In this document: positions 6,259 to 13,880 of the stretch, piece by piece
How the letters are laid out: the number at the start of each line of letters is the position of its first letter
How positions within the stretch are numbered: position 1 is the first letter of the stretch
DNA from: Nitrospira sp.
GTDB lineage: Bacteria; Nitrospirota; Nitrospiria; Nitrospirales; Nitrospiraceae
NCBI GenBank assembly: GCA_015904055.1
Contig: JABMDE010000085.1
Coordinates: 49,444 to 64,110 of the forward strand
Length of the DNA stretch: 14,667 nt
Direction: 5' to 3'
Position numbers and translations under genes: made by a program
Notes under the pieces: generated by a model
Database searches by the model: none
Seen by the model: only the letters and a program-made list of their open reading frames with translations
What the model was told of the DNA's origin: nothing

Positions 6259-6531
6259 CGGAAGGTGCACTGTGCTCTGTGACATCGGCCTGACTCCGGC
6301 GGGTGGCGCGACTGTCTTGGGCCGATTCTATTCGGCAGCACCCGGGTGCACATCTGCCGGTTCCCAATTTGTCACGGGACGTAGAAGAAAGACCCGTGCG
6401 CCTCATTCTGCTTCCCCGCCGTTGGGCATGTCCTCGCACGATACTCAACGCGCTGCCGTTTCCATCGAATCAGAAACGCTACACGTGGACAGCCAGTTTA
6501 CCCGACATCAGCCGTGACGACCTCATCCCGC
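6259..6531 (+). other. 273-nt gap between rpmF and plsX
   Basis: This is the longest stretch here without an assigned gene. No clear promoter or terminator was found. A GTG at 6303 opens an 81-codon frame that ends at 6548 inside plsX; it has no SD and no family I recognise. A second frame (6272-6517) is open too, so the openness may reflect base composition. plsX itself has no good SD at its end. The stretch may hold a leader, a small unrecognised gene or a decayed one. Confidence 0.3.
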
Positions 6532-7551
6532 ATGAAGATCGCACTTGACGCGGTGGGAGGTGACCATGGTCCGGCTCCCTGCATCGAAGGCGCGTTCCAG
6601 GCCATCAGTGAGTCAGATGTCGAGGTTATTCTCGTTGGCGATGAGACGACGCTGAAACAAGAATGCAGCCGTCTCGGCTATCACGATGCCCGCGTGTCCA
6701 TCCGTCATGCGTCCCAAGTTGTGACCATGGAGGAATCGCCTGCGGCCATGGTCCGAAAGAAGCGGGACTCGTCAATCTGGGTTGCAACCGGAATGGTGAA
6801 GAACGGTGAAGCCGATGCCGTGGTGAGTCCAGGCAACACGGGAGCCAGTATGGTCGCCTCATTTTTCGTATTGGGGCTGACGAAAGGCGTGGAACGGCCG
6901 GCGATTGCTACCAGTTTACCGACGGTGACCGGTGAAGCGATCATCCTTGATGTGGGTGCGAACGTTGATTGCGGGGCGAAGGATCTCCATCAGTTTGCTG
7001 TGATGGGGAATGAGTACGGGAAGTACTTATTCGGCAAGCCCAATCCCCGTGTCGGTCTGCTGAGCATCGGCGAAGAAGACAGCAAAGGCAATGAGGTCAC
7101 GAAGGAAGCCTTCAAGCTATTGAAGGCGAGCTCGTTGAATTTCGTCGGCAATATTGAGGGGCGCGAGGTGTACAGCGGAAATGCGGATGTGGTGGTGTGC
7201 GACGGGTTTATTGGAAACGTTGCGCTGAAGATATCCGAAGGCGTTGCCGAGACGATCAGCAAATTGTTGCTCAAGGAGATTTCAGGCTCCTTGCTTGGAC
7301 GGCTGGCGTATCCCTTGATTGCAGCTCCTCTGAAGAACCTCAAGCGGCGGATCGATTATGCCGAGTTCGGCGGCGCCCCGTTGCTTGGAGTCAACGGCAT
7401 CACAATTATCTGTCATGGCCGTTCGTCGGCAAAAGCCATCAAGAACGCCATTCGCCGGGCTAAAGGTATGGCTGAAGGACGGGTGCAGGAACTTATTCAG
7501 CGAAATATCGAAGGCAGTCTTGCTCGCCCTTCAGTGGAGCAGGAAACATGA
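6532..7551 (+). CDS. plsX: phosphate acyltransferase PlsX
   Basis: PlsX converts acyl-ACP and phosphate to acyl-phosphate, the acyl donor for PlsY in phosphatidic acid synthesis; it is a peripheral membrane enzyme. The start MKIALDAVGGDHGP is the family hallmark. Further conserved stretches are SPGNTGA, LDVGANVDC, SIGEEDSKGN, GNIEGREV, VVCDGFIGNVALK and GGAPLLGVNG. The length of 339 aa is normal. The ATG at 6532 is chosen because the family begins there; an in-frame GTG at 6514 adds MTTSSR. Neither has a recognisable SD. The stop overlaps the fabH ATG by 4 nt (ATGA). Confidence 0.96.
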   Translation: MKIALDAVGGDHGPAPCIEGAFQAISESDVEVILVGDETTLKQECSRLGYHDARVSIRHASQVVTMEESPAAMVRKKRDSSIWVATGMVKNGEADAVVSPGNTGASMVASFFVLGLTKGVERPAIATSLPTVTGEAIILDVGANVDCGAKDLHQFAVMGNEYGKYLFGKPNPRVGLLSIGEEDSKGNEVTKEAFKLLKASSLNFVGNIEGREVYSGNADVVVCDGFIGNVALKISEGVAETISKLLLKEISGSLLGRLAYPLIAAPLKNLKRRIDYAEFGGAPLLGVNGITIICHGRSSAKAIKNAIRRAKGMAEGRVQELIQRNIEGSLARPSVEQET

Positions 7552-8522
7552 AGTCCCGCATTGCCGGCACAGGCTCGTACGCACCTGTCAAGGTGCTGAC
7601 AAATGAAGATCTCGAACGCATGGTGGCGACATCGGATGAGTGGATTCGTGAACGGACCGGTATCCGAGAGCGGCATATCGCAGGTGCCGGAGAGGCATGC
7701 TCCGACTTGGCTGTTCAAGCTGGAAAGCGCGCACTGGCGGCGGCAGGTCTTGCCGCCACGGAGCTTGATATGGTCTTGGTCGCCACCTGTACGGGAGACT
7801 ATCCACTTCCATCAACGGCCTGTTTGGTGCAGCATCAACTCGGGGCTACCAAGGCGGCGGCCTGTGACATAGCGGCCGCGTGCTGCGGCTTTGTCTATGC
7901 GTTGTCGGTGGCCGATGCGTATGTGAAGGCCGGGATGCGTCATGTTCTGGTGATTGGATCGGAAGTGATGTCCGCCATTACAGATTGGACGGATCGGAAT
8001 ACCTGTGTCCTATTCGGAGACGGGGCTGGAGCGGCGGTTGTCAGTGCGAGTGATGGAGAGCGGGGTATTTTGTCTACCCACCTTCGATCCGATGGAAAAT
8101 TAAATGAACTGATCGCCGTGCCAGGGGGCGGGTCTCGGATGCCACCGTCTCAAAAAACTATTGCGGAACGAATGCAATGTATCAAGATGAAGGGGCATGA
8201 AACCTTCAAGGTCGCGGTGCGAAACCTTGAGGAGATCGCCCGGGAAACCTTGGCCGCGAATCATCTCCGTGTGGAAGACCTTGATTTGTATGTGCCCCAT
8301 CAGGCCAATTTCAGGATTCTCACGGCGGTGATGGAACGGCTCGGTCTTCCAGAGGAAAAAGTGATGCTCAATCTCGACCGGTATGGCAATACGTCGGCTG
8401 CGTCGATCCCGATTGCGTTGGATGAAGCGGTGCGTGCGGGGCGTATCAGGGACGGATCGCTGGTCATGCTCGGAGCATTTGGGGCCGGGTTGACGTGGGC
8501 CTCTGCTATGATCCGGTGGTAA
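7548..8522 (+). CDS. fabH: beta-ketoacyl-ACP synthase III (KAS III)
   Basis: FabH starts fatty-acid synthesis by condensing acetyl-CoA (or another acyl-CoA) with malonyl-ACP. The catalytic triad is visible: Cys112 in AAACCGF, His251 in PHQANFRI and Asn281 in YGNTSAAS. WIRERTGIRERHI and GAFGAGLTWASA are family stretches, and 324 aa is the usual length. The residue after the catalytic Cys is Cys113, often Ala in the family. The start ATG is inside the end of plsX, so translation is coupled. A 74-nt gap follows before fabD. Confidence 0.97.
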   Translation: MKSRIAGTGSYAPVKVLTNEDLERMVATSDEWIRERTGIRERHIAGAGEACSDLAVQAGKRALAAAGLAATELDMVLVATCTGDYPLPSTACLVQHQLGATKAAACDIAAACCGFVYALSVADAYVKAGMRHVLVIGSEVMSAITDWTDRNTCVLFGDGAGAAVVSASDGERGILSTHLRSDGKLNELIAVPGGGSRMPPSQKTIAERMQCIKMKGHETFKVAVRNLEEIARETLAANHLRVEDLDLYVPHQANFRILTAVMERLGLPEEKVMLNLDRYGNTSAASIPIALDEAVRAGRIRDGSLVMLGAFGAGLTWASAMIRW

Positions 8523-8581
8523 TGGCGCAGTGGTTGGTATACCCAAAACTTTTTCCCGTTGACATTCCAGGGGAATTCTAA
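8522..8581 (+). CDS. possible 19-codon ORF coupled to fabH
   Basis: An ATG at 8522 overlaps the fabH stop (TAATG) and opens a 19-codon frame (MAQWLVYPKLFPVDIPGEF) ending with TAA at 8579-8581, 15 nt before the fabD ATG and in the same frame. It has no family and could be chance. If translated, ribosomes ending here could re-initiate at fabD, which has no SD of its own. Confidence 0.25.
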   Translation: MAQWLVYPKLFPVDIPGEF

Positions 8582-8589
8582 GATATCTA
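8559..8589 (+). promoter_or_regulatory. possible promoter just upstream of fabD
   Basis: TTGACA at 8559-8564 is a perfect -35 box. The -10 is unclear: TATCTA at 8584-8589 (19-nt spacer) or TAAGAT at 8579-8584 (14-nt spacer, short). Either would start transcription within a few bases of the fabD ATG and give an almost leaderless message. Confidence 0.35.
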
Positions 8590-8596
8590 ACAGCCT

Positions 8597-9535
8597 ATGG
8601 CATCCGGGATCGGCCTGGTATTCCCAGGCCAAGGTTCGCAGTCTGTGGGGATGGGCAAATCGCTCTGCGAGGCTCATCCGACAATCAAGCAAGTGTACGA
8701 GGAAGCCTCGGCAGTGTTGGGGTACGACAGTGCCACGCTCTGTTTTGAGGGGCCGGCTGAACGGCTCAATTTGACGGAGTATACGCAGCCGGCTCTGTTG
8801 GTGAGCAGTATCGCTGCGTTGAAGACATTGGAGTCGGCCGGGATACAGCCTGTTGCAGTGGCAGGTCACAGTTTGGGCGAGTATTCGGCGTTGGTAGCGG
8901 TGGGTGGTGTGTTGTTTCAGGATGCAGTCGGATTGGTCCAGAAGCGCGGCCGCTATATGTCGGAAGCCGTGGCTCCTGGTACCGGTCTTGTCGCCGCATT
9001 GTTGGGCGTGACGCCGGATGTCGTTAAAGATGTGTGTCGAGCGGCATCGGTGGTTGGAGTCGTGGCTGCTGCCAATTTCAATTCGCCTGGCCAGGTCGTG
9101 ATTGCCGGTGAAAAGGCAGCGGTAGAGCGAGCCATCGAGTTGGCCAAGGAAAAAGGCTGTAAGAAGGCGATTCCTTTGCCGGTGAGTGTGCCGGTGCATA
9201 CGCCGTTGATGCAACGCGCGGCTGATCGATTGGCCAAGGATCTGGCGGTAATCCGCTGGTCGGACCTTCGAGCCCCGCTCATCAATAATGCGGAGGCGCG
9301 GGCGATCAGCCGAGCGAACGAAATCCACGCGTCGTTAGTTAAGCAATTGCCGTCTTCCGTGTTGTGGGAAGACACCGTCAGAACTATGGGCACGATGGGG
9401 GTGACGACGTTCGTGGAAGTAGGGCCGGGGGCGGTGTTGGCCGGCTTAATCAAGCGGATTCTTCCTGACGCGCACCTGCTGAATGTAAACGATCCCAAGT
9501 CGCTGGAAACTACGTTGAGCAATATAAACAGGTGA
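8597..9535 (+). CDS. fabD: malonyl-CoA:ACP transacylase
   Basis: FabD moves malonyl from CoA to ACP, supplying the extender for FabH and FabF. The active-site Ser92 is in GHSLGEYSAL and His201 in VPVHTPLM; FPGQGSQ near the start, Arg117 (KRGRYM), NFNSPGQVVIAG and VEVGPGAVLAGLIKR are all typical. The length of 312 aa is normal. ATG 8597 is the only start compatible with the conserved N-terminus, since in-frame stops lie just upstream at 8579 and 8588. No SD sits at a usable distance; the nearest, AGGGGA, is about 24 nt away. Translation is therefore coupled, leaderless or SD-independent. Confidence 0.96.
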   Translation: MASGIGLVFPGQGSQSVGMGKSLCEAHPTIKQVYEEASAVLGYDSATLCFEGPAERLNLTEYTQPALLVSSIAALKTLESAGIQPVAVAGHSLGEYSALVAVGGVLFQDAVGLVQKRGRYMSEAVAPGTGLVAALLGVTPDVVKDVCRAASVVGVVAAANFNSPGQVVIAGEKAAVERAIELAKEKGCKKAIPLPVSVPVHTPLMQRAADRLAKDLAVIRWSDLRAPLINNAEARAISRANEIHASLVKQLPSSVLWEDTVRTMGTMGVTTFVEVGPGAVLAGLIKRILPDAHLLNVNDPKSLETTLSNINR

Positions 9536-9604
9536 AAGTCGGCAAGTGCCTCGTGTGCATCGATCGTGCACGTCTAATTTCCAAGCTTTGATCAGGAGTT
9601 GGTT

Positions 9605-10348
9605 ATGTCTTTGCAGGGAAGGGTTGCGATTGTTACTGGTGCCGCGCAGGGAATTGGTCGGGCCATTGCTGAAACCCTTGCGCAAGCAGGAGCGGATATT
9701 GTGGTCGGTGATATAGATCCAGGTCGCTCCCTCGAAACCGTGAACGCGGTTGAGAAGCTGGGGCGAAGGGCGTTGAATGTCAAAGTCAACGTCGCAGCGG
9801 CCGAGGACACCAAAGCGATGGTTGAGCAGGTGCTCAAGGCGTGGGGGAAAGTCGACATTCTGGTCAATAATGCCGGTATCACCCGTGATGGTCTCTTGCT
9901 GCGTATGAAAGAAGAGGATTGGAATCTGGTGCTTCAGGTCAATCTCAATGGAACTTTTAATTGTACCAAGGCGGTCTTGCAGACGATGACCAAGCAGCGG
10001 TATGGTCGTATTGTGAATATCGCCTCGATCGTGGGCGTCATGGGTAACGCAGGGCAGGCCAATTATGCAGCGTCGAAAGCGGCCGTCATCGGGTTTACCA
10101 AAACGGTCGGGCGGGAATATGCTAGCCGGAATGTTACGGTCAATGCAGTGGCCCCGGGCTTTATCGATACCGCGATGACGCATGGGTTGTCGGCGGATGT
10201 GAAAGAGACGCTTCAGAAGCAGATTCCGTTGGGCCGGTTGGGCACGCCGGCGGACATTGCGGCGGCTGTGCGGTTCCTCGTGTCCGAAGACGCGGCCTAT
10301 ATTACCGGCCATGTGTTACATGTAAACGGTGGAATGTTGATGGCGTGA
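9605..10348 (+). CDS. fabG: 3-oxoacyl-ACP reductase
   Basis: FabG reduces 3-ketoacyl-ACP with NADPH, the first reduction in each elongation cycle. It is a classical short-chain dehydrogenase: cofactor loop TGAAQGIG (11-18), NNAG (88-91), Asn115, and the catalytic Ser141, Tyr154 and Lys158 (YAASK). PGFIDTAM and the C-terminal GHVLHVNGGMLMA end are typical. The length of 247 aa is standard. ATG 9605 has AGGAG at 9594-9598, 6 nt away; a TTG at 9599 overlaps the SD region and is rejected. The 69-nt gap upstream contains a GTGCA/TGCAC inverted repeat (9555-9571). Confidence 0.97.
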   Translation: MSLQGRVAIVTGAAQGIGRAIAETLAQAGADIVVGDIDPGRSLETVNAVEKLGRRALNVKVNVAAAEDTKAMVEQVLKAWGKVDILVNNAGITRDGLLLRMKEEDWNLVLQVNLNGTFNCTKAVLQTMTKQRYGRIVNIASIVGVMGNAGQANYAASKAAVIGFTKTVGREYASRNVTVNAVAPGFIDTAMTHGLSADVKETLQKQIPLGRLGTPADIAAAVRFLVSEDAAYITGHVLHVNGGMLMA

Positions 10349-10439
10349 GGCATTGGACCTGATATCAAGGTATGGCCGTGACAGATCCCCATGTGACGGC
10401 GACGAGTGAGTTCTATCGGGGAAGGAGGTAGGGAGAGCA

Positions 10440-10673
10440 ATGGCAACCGTTGAGGAACGTGTAAAGAAGATTATTGCCGAGCAGCTTGGTGTGGAGGAGG
10501 ATGAAGTGACCCCTGAGGCATCTTTCGTAGAAGACCTCGGTGCCGATTCGCTCGACACGGTCGAGCTGGTGATGGCGCTCGAAGAGGAGTTCTCGATTGA
10601 GATTCCGGATGAGGATGCTGAGAAGATTCTGACGGTTGGGAAGGCCCTCGATTACATCAAGGAAAAATCATAA
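10440..10673 (+). CDS. acpP: acyl carrier protein
   Basis: ACP carries growing acyl chains on a 4'-phosphopantetheine attached to Ser37 in the [17 protein letters not shown] motif. It is 77 aa and very acidic, as usual. The ATG at 10440 has a strong SD, AAGGAGG (10422-10428), 11 nt upstream, better than its neighbours, which fits the high ACP demand. It lies between fabG and fabF, its usual position. Confidence 0.97.
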   Translation: MATVEERVKKIIAEQLGVEEDEVTPEASFVEDLGADSLDTVELVMALEEEFSIEIPDEDAEKILTVGKALDYIKEKS

Positions 10674-10687
10674 GGCGTGTCTCTGTG

Positions 10688-11938
10688 ATGCCTGATCGAT
10701 CTACACGCCGAGTTGTTGTGACCGGCCTCGGGTTAGTGACTCCCCTCGGCACGGGTGTCGAAAAAACATGGAAAGCGCTCTGTGCCGGAGAGTCGGGGAT
10801 CCACCGGATCAGTCGGTTTGATCCCACCGGGTATGATGCGCAGATTGCCGGGGAAGTGACGGATTTTGACCCGGCCCGGTTCATCGAGAAAAAAGAAATC
10901 AAAAAGATGGACACCTTCATTCACTACGCCGTGGGCGCCGCCCAATTGGCTGTGGAGGATGCAGGACTGACCGTCGCTCCGGAAGAAGCGACCAAGGTCG
11001 GTGTCTATATCGGTTCCGGGATCGGCGGTCTTGGATCGATCGAACACTATCACGATGTCCTGAAGGAGAAGGGGCCAGGACGAGTATCCCCCTTCTTCAT
11101 TCCAATGACGATCATCAATCTGGCTTCCGGCCAGGTGGCGATTCGAATCGGGGCCAAAGGACCGAACGCGTGCGCTGTGACGGCCTGCGCGACAGGCAAT
11201 CATTGCATCGGAGATGCGTATCGGCTCATTCAGCGAGGCGATGCGGATGTCATGGTTGCGGGCGGCGCCGAAGCCGCGGTGACACCGCTGGGAGTCGCAG
11301 GATTTGCCTCGGCCAAAGCGCTGTCGTTTAGAAACGACGAGCCGACGAGGGCCAGTCGTCCGTTCGATAAGGATCGGGACGGATTCGTATTGGGCGAGGG
11401 GGCTGGCGTGGTCGTGCTTGAGGAGTTGGAACATGCACGCAGGCGCGGCGCGCGGATTTACAGCGAAGTGGCCGGATACGGTATGAATAGCGATGCCTAT
11501 CACATTACGGCGCCACCCGAAGAAGGAGAAGGCGCCGTTCGTTGTATGGAGCTGGCCCTTAAGGATGCCGGCATCGGCAAAGAGCAGATCGGATATATCA
11601 ACGCGCATGGGACGTCCACGATGGCGGACGCGATCGAGACGCACGCCATCAAGACCGTGTTCGGCGAGCGTGCGTACGGGATTCCCGTCAGCTCGACGAA
11701 GTCCATGACCGGACATTTACTGGGTGCGGCAGGTGGAATTGAAGCGGTGTTCAGCATCCTGGCATTGGTTCATGGGATTCTCCCGCCCACGATCAATCTT
11801 GAGAATCCGGACCCGGCGTGTGATTTGGATTATGTGCCTAACAAGGCCAGGCCGGTGGCGATCAAGGCGGCCTTGTCCAATTCCTTTGGATTCGGCGGCG
11901 TGAATGCCTGTTTGATCTTTAAACGCGTGGATGGTTAG
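10688..11938 (+). CDS. fabF: beta-ketoacyl-ACP synthase II (KAS II)
   Basis: FabF elongates acyl-ACP with malonyl-ACP by decarboxylative condensation. The Cys-His-His triad is visible: Cys167 in [15 protein letters not shown], His307 in INAHGTST, and His343 in [45 protein letters not shown] and [14 protein letters not shown] are typical, and 416 aa is normal. The ATG at 10688 is preceded by an in-frame GTG at 10685; the SD is weak for both, and coupling to acpP (14 nt upstream) is likely. FabF has little fused or extra sequence. Confidence 0.97.
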   Translation: MPDRSTRRVVVTGLGLVTPLGTGVEKTWKALCAGESGIHRISRFDPTGYDAQIAGEVTDFDPARFIEKKEIKKMDTFIHYAVGAAQLAVEDAGLTVAPEEATKVGVYIGSGIGGLGSIEHYHDVLKEKGPGRVSPFFIPMTIINLASGQVAIRIGAKGPNACAVTACATGNHCIGDAYRLIQRGDADVMVAGGAEAAVTPLGVAGFASAKALSFRNDEPTRASRPFDKDRDGFVLGEGAGVVVLEELEHARRRGARIYSEVAGYGMNSDAYHITAPPEEGEGAVRCMELALKDAGIGKEQIGYINAHGTSTMADAIETHAIKTVFGERAYGIPVSSTKSMTGHLLGAAGGIEAVFSILALVHGILPPTINLENPDPACDLDYVPNKARPVAIKAALSNSFGFGGVNACLIFKRVDG

Positions 11939-11950
11939 TCCATTCCGACT

Positions 11951-12658
11951 ATGATGCCGGCGTCTTCAGCCGACCCTTCTCCCGCTCCGTTTAAGTATCA
12001 ATTCAATGACTCGACTCTTCTGGACGAAGCACTGACGCACAAGTCTTACGTGAATGAGCGCAAGGGGTCGAGCCAACGCCATAATGAGCGGCTTGAGTTT
12101 CTGGGGGATGCGGTCCTGTCGCTCATCGTGAGCGACTATCTGGCGACGCGGTATTCTCAACTCAGTGAAGGCGCCCTGTCGAAACTCAAAGCCAAGCTTG
12201 TCAGTGAATCCTCACTCGCGGCAGCCGCCAGGCGGCTTGATCTCGGTCTCCGGCTGCGGCTTGGTCGGGGTGAAGAGCTGTCGAAGGGGAGAGAGAAAAC
12301 ATCATTGCTGGCTGACGGGCTGGAGGCTGTGATTGCCGCAGTGTATCTCGACGGAGGGCTTGAAGCCGGCCGGAATTTTACGCTTGATGCGTTGTCGGAG
12401 GAACTGGGGCACATCGAATCTGTACAGATGAAACCGGGAGACGATGACTATAAAACAAGGTTTCAGGAGTGGTGTCAGAGACGGTATGAATCGCTGCCGA
12501 AGTATGTCACGGTGCACGAAACCGGGCCGGATCATCAGAAGCTGTTTCGTGTCGAAGTATCGGTGGGAGAGCAGGTTGTGGGGTGTGGGCAGGGACATAG
12601 TAAGAAAGAGGCAGAACAGGCAGCGGCAAAACGTGCCTTAGAGGAGTCGGAACGCTGA
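11951..12658 (+). CDS. rnc: ribonuclease III
   Basis: RNase III cuts double-stranded RNA, including rRNA precursors. The catalytic domain contains NERLEFLGDAVLSLIVSDYL (Glu46, Glu49, Asp53) and ADGLEAVIAAVYLDGG (Asp122, Glu125); Ala replaces the common Gly in the latter stretch. A dsRNA-binding domain covers about residues 165-232 (YKTRFQEWCQRR to SKKEAEQAAAKRAL). The length of 235 aa is normal. ATG 11951 or 11954 is possible; no strong SD is seen, and fabF ends 12 nt upstream. rnc directly after acpP-fabF is common in bacteria. Confidence 0.96.
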   Translation: MMPASSADPSPAPFKYQFNDSTLLDEALTHKSYVNERKGSSQRHNERLEFLGDAVLSLIVSDYLATRYSQLSEGALSKLKAKLVSESSLAAAARRLDLGLRLRLGRGEELSKGREKTSLLADGLEAVIAAVYLDGGLEAGRNFTLDALSEELGHIESVQMKPGDDDYKTRFQEWCQRRYESLPKYVTVHETGPDHQKLFRVEVSVGEQVVGCGQGHSKKEAEQAAAKRALEESER

Positions 12659-12720
12659 GGCAGCCGGCTTGTGCAACGATCTGTAACGGGTTTCAAGTTG
12701 GTGAGAGGGGGAGGCTGACA

Positions 12721-13326
12721 ATGTGGAAACGAATTGGGGCGATGATGCCGGTGGCAGTGCTGATCGGTAGTGCGATGCTAGTGTTGAGCGCCGGGTTGGT
12801 CATGGCGGCGGATAAATCAACGGCGCCGAAAGCGGAAGCCTCCAAAGGACCCCGGGCGATCATCAAGACGAAATTCGGCGATATCGAGGTGAAGTTCTTT
12901 CCCGATGTCGCGCCGAAACATGTGGAGAACTTTATCAAGCTGGCGAAGGACGGTTTCTATAACGGAACGATTTTTCATCGTGTGATTCCCGGTTTCATGA
13001 TCCAGGGCGGCGACCCGAATACCAAGGACTCGCTCAAGAAAGAGACGTATGGACAGGGTGGCCCGGGATACTCCATCAAGGCAGAGTTCAGCGATATGCC
13101 GCATAAACGGGGGGCTGTCTCGATGGCACGGGCCAACGATCCGGACACGGCTGGTTCGCAGTTTTTTATCGTGGTTGAGGATTCACGGTTTCTCGACAAC
13201 AAGTATTCCGTATTCGGTGAAGTCGTCAAGGGCATCGGGGTGACAGATAAGATCGTCAACTTGCCGCGTGATGAGCGGGACAATCCCAAAGAACGTATTG
13301 AGGTGACCGTAACAATTTCCGAGTAG
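12721..13326 (+). CDS. exported cyclophilin-type peptidyl-prolyl cis-trans isomerase
   Basis: Cyclophilins catalyse prolyl isomerisation in protein folding. The N-terminus (MWKR, then a hydrophobic stretch to about residue 28, and VMA-AD) looks like a Sec signal peptide cleaved near residue 29, so it probably acts in the periplasm. The cyclophilin core runs from about 45 to 200: FHRVIPGFMIQGGDP (Phe85, His86, Arg87, Gln95) and MARANDPDTAGSQFFI. Where human cyclophilin A has the cyclosporin-contacting Trp, this protein has Phe157 (RFLDNKYSVFG), a common bacterial change linked to low drug sensitivity. The ATG at 12721 follows a purine-rich GGGGGAGG SD. It lies 62 nt after rnc. E. coli PpiA (periplasmic) is a functional analogue; I do not assign a symbol. 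Confidence 0.93.
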   Translation: MWKRIGAMMPVAVLIGSAMLVLSAGLVMAADKSTAPKAEASKGPRAIIKTKFGDIEVKFFPDVAPKHVENFIKLAKDGFYNGTIFHRVIPGFMIQGGDPNTKDSLKKETYGQGGPGYSIKAEFSDMPHKRGAVSMARANDPDTAGSQFFIVVEDSRFLDNKYSVFGEVVKGIGVTDKIVNLPRDERDNPKERIEVTVTISE

Positions 13327-13428
13327 TATGCCGGACTTCCAGGGGCACAGTGCGCAAGGTGCTGCATTATTGGGGGTGTCTGTATTGATGGCGAGCCGTA
13401 GCCTTTTGAAATAGTTTCTGTTCTTTAC

Positions 13429-13458
13429 AGGTCTCCCTACTTTGGGGGGAGATCTTTC
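13429..13458 (+). terminator. weak intrinsic terminator candidate after the isomerase gene
   Basis: GGTCTCCC (13430-13437) pairs with GGGAGATC (13447-13454), with one G-T wobble, an extra A-T pair at the base, and a 9-nt loop. The tail is only TTTCGT, so efficient termination is uncertain. It lies about 100 nt after the isomerase stop. Confidence 0.4.
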
Positions 13459-13490
13459 GTAGGATTTTCTAGCCTTCCCATAACGGTTAT

Positions 13491-13516
13491 CCTTGGCTCA
13501 TCATTCTGAGCCGAGG
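13491..13516 (+). promoter_or_regulatory. hairpin sequestering the PilZ-gene Shine-Dalgarno
   Basis: CCTTGGCTCA (13491-13500) pairs with TGAGCCGAGG (13507-13516) over 10 pairs, one of them T-G, around a 6-nt loop. The right arm includes GAGG of the GAGGAGG SD (13513-13519). A competing pairing, 13472-13477 with 13515-13520, would also cover the SD. Translation of the PilZ gene is probably structure-controlled; this is inference from base pairing. Confidence 0.5.
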
Positions 13517-13526
13517 AGGCCTTTTC

Positions 13527-13871
13527 TTGAGTGTTCCTTCCACGCGACGTATGTACCGGAGAATATCGGCGGAGTATCCAGGCTGTTATCTGACGGCCCA
13601 CTCCGTTCACCAAGCCGTGGTGCGTGATATTTCTCTGAACGGATTTCGAGTTGAAGGGCAATCCGGCCTTCCATGCGACACCACCGTGAAGATTCAGCTC
13701 TGGCTGCCGAATGGAGAGGGCACGGTTGATATTGATAAGGCTGTGGTGCGGTGGAGGACCGAACGGGAATTCGGTGTCCAGATTGTCTCGATTTCGAACG
13801 AAGCAGATCTCCGTCTGGCCCGTCACGTGGAGCATCGGTTGCAACAAGCTGCGTTCGATATTGCCTGTTGA
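13527..13871 (+). CDS. PilZ domain protein (likely c-di-GMP receptor)
   Basis: A small stand-alone PilZ protein of 114 aa. The c-di-GMP-binding motifs are present: RxxxR near the N-terminus (Arg7/8-Arg11/12 in RRMYRR) and DxSxxG at 34-39 (VRDISLNGF). The rest is a beta-barrel with a final helix. The TTG start at 13527 is chosen because GAGGAGG lies 7 nt upstream; the next in-frame ATG is at residue 9 and would cut off the first arginines. The SD sits in a hairpin. It converges with the minus-strand gene with only 9 nt between the stops. It could respond to c-di-GMP made elsewhere, since the GGDEF protein in this window looks inactive. Target unknown. Confidence 0.85.
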   Translation: MSVPSTRRMYRRISAEYPGCYLTAHSVHQAVVRDISLNGFRVEGQSGLPCDTTVKIQLWLPNGEGTVDIDKAVVRWRTEREFGVQIVSISNEADLRLARHVEHRLQQAAFDIAC

Positions 13872-13880
13872 CCGGCTGCG

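Larger units (their letters stand above)
13327..13526 (+). other. 200-nt structured intergenic region upstream of the PilZ gene
   Basis: No gene is seen here. It contains two hairpins, listed separately. A TTGAAA at 13406-13411 resembles a -35 box but lacks a matching -10. I saw no match to the conserved core of a GEMM c-di-GMP riboswitch, though this was not checked with a model. Confidence 0.4.

Noticed and set aside
8300..9328. 342-codon minus-strand open frame opposite fabH/fabD
   Set aside because: Shadow of fabH and fabD, whose catalytic motifs are intact on the + strand; translated sequence is Arg/His-rich with no recognisable domain.
9555..9571. GTGCA/TGCAC inverted repeat before fabG as a regulator operator
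   Set aside because: The arms are only 5 bp, no promoter elements are aligned with it and no matching copy is convincing elsewhere, although GTGCAC occurs near 6265 and 6346; chance is likely.
10733..11716. 327-codon minus-strand open frame opposite fabF
   Set aside because: Shadow of fabF; no motif, no plausible neighbour relation.
13429..13526. c-di-GMP riboswitch upstream of the PilZ gene
   Set aside because: Attractive by context, but I could not see the conserved GEMM core; the region shows ordinary hairpins instead.
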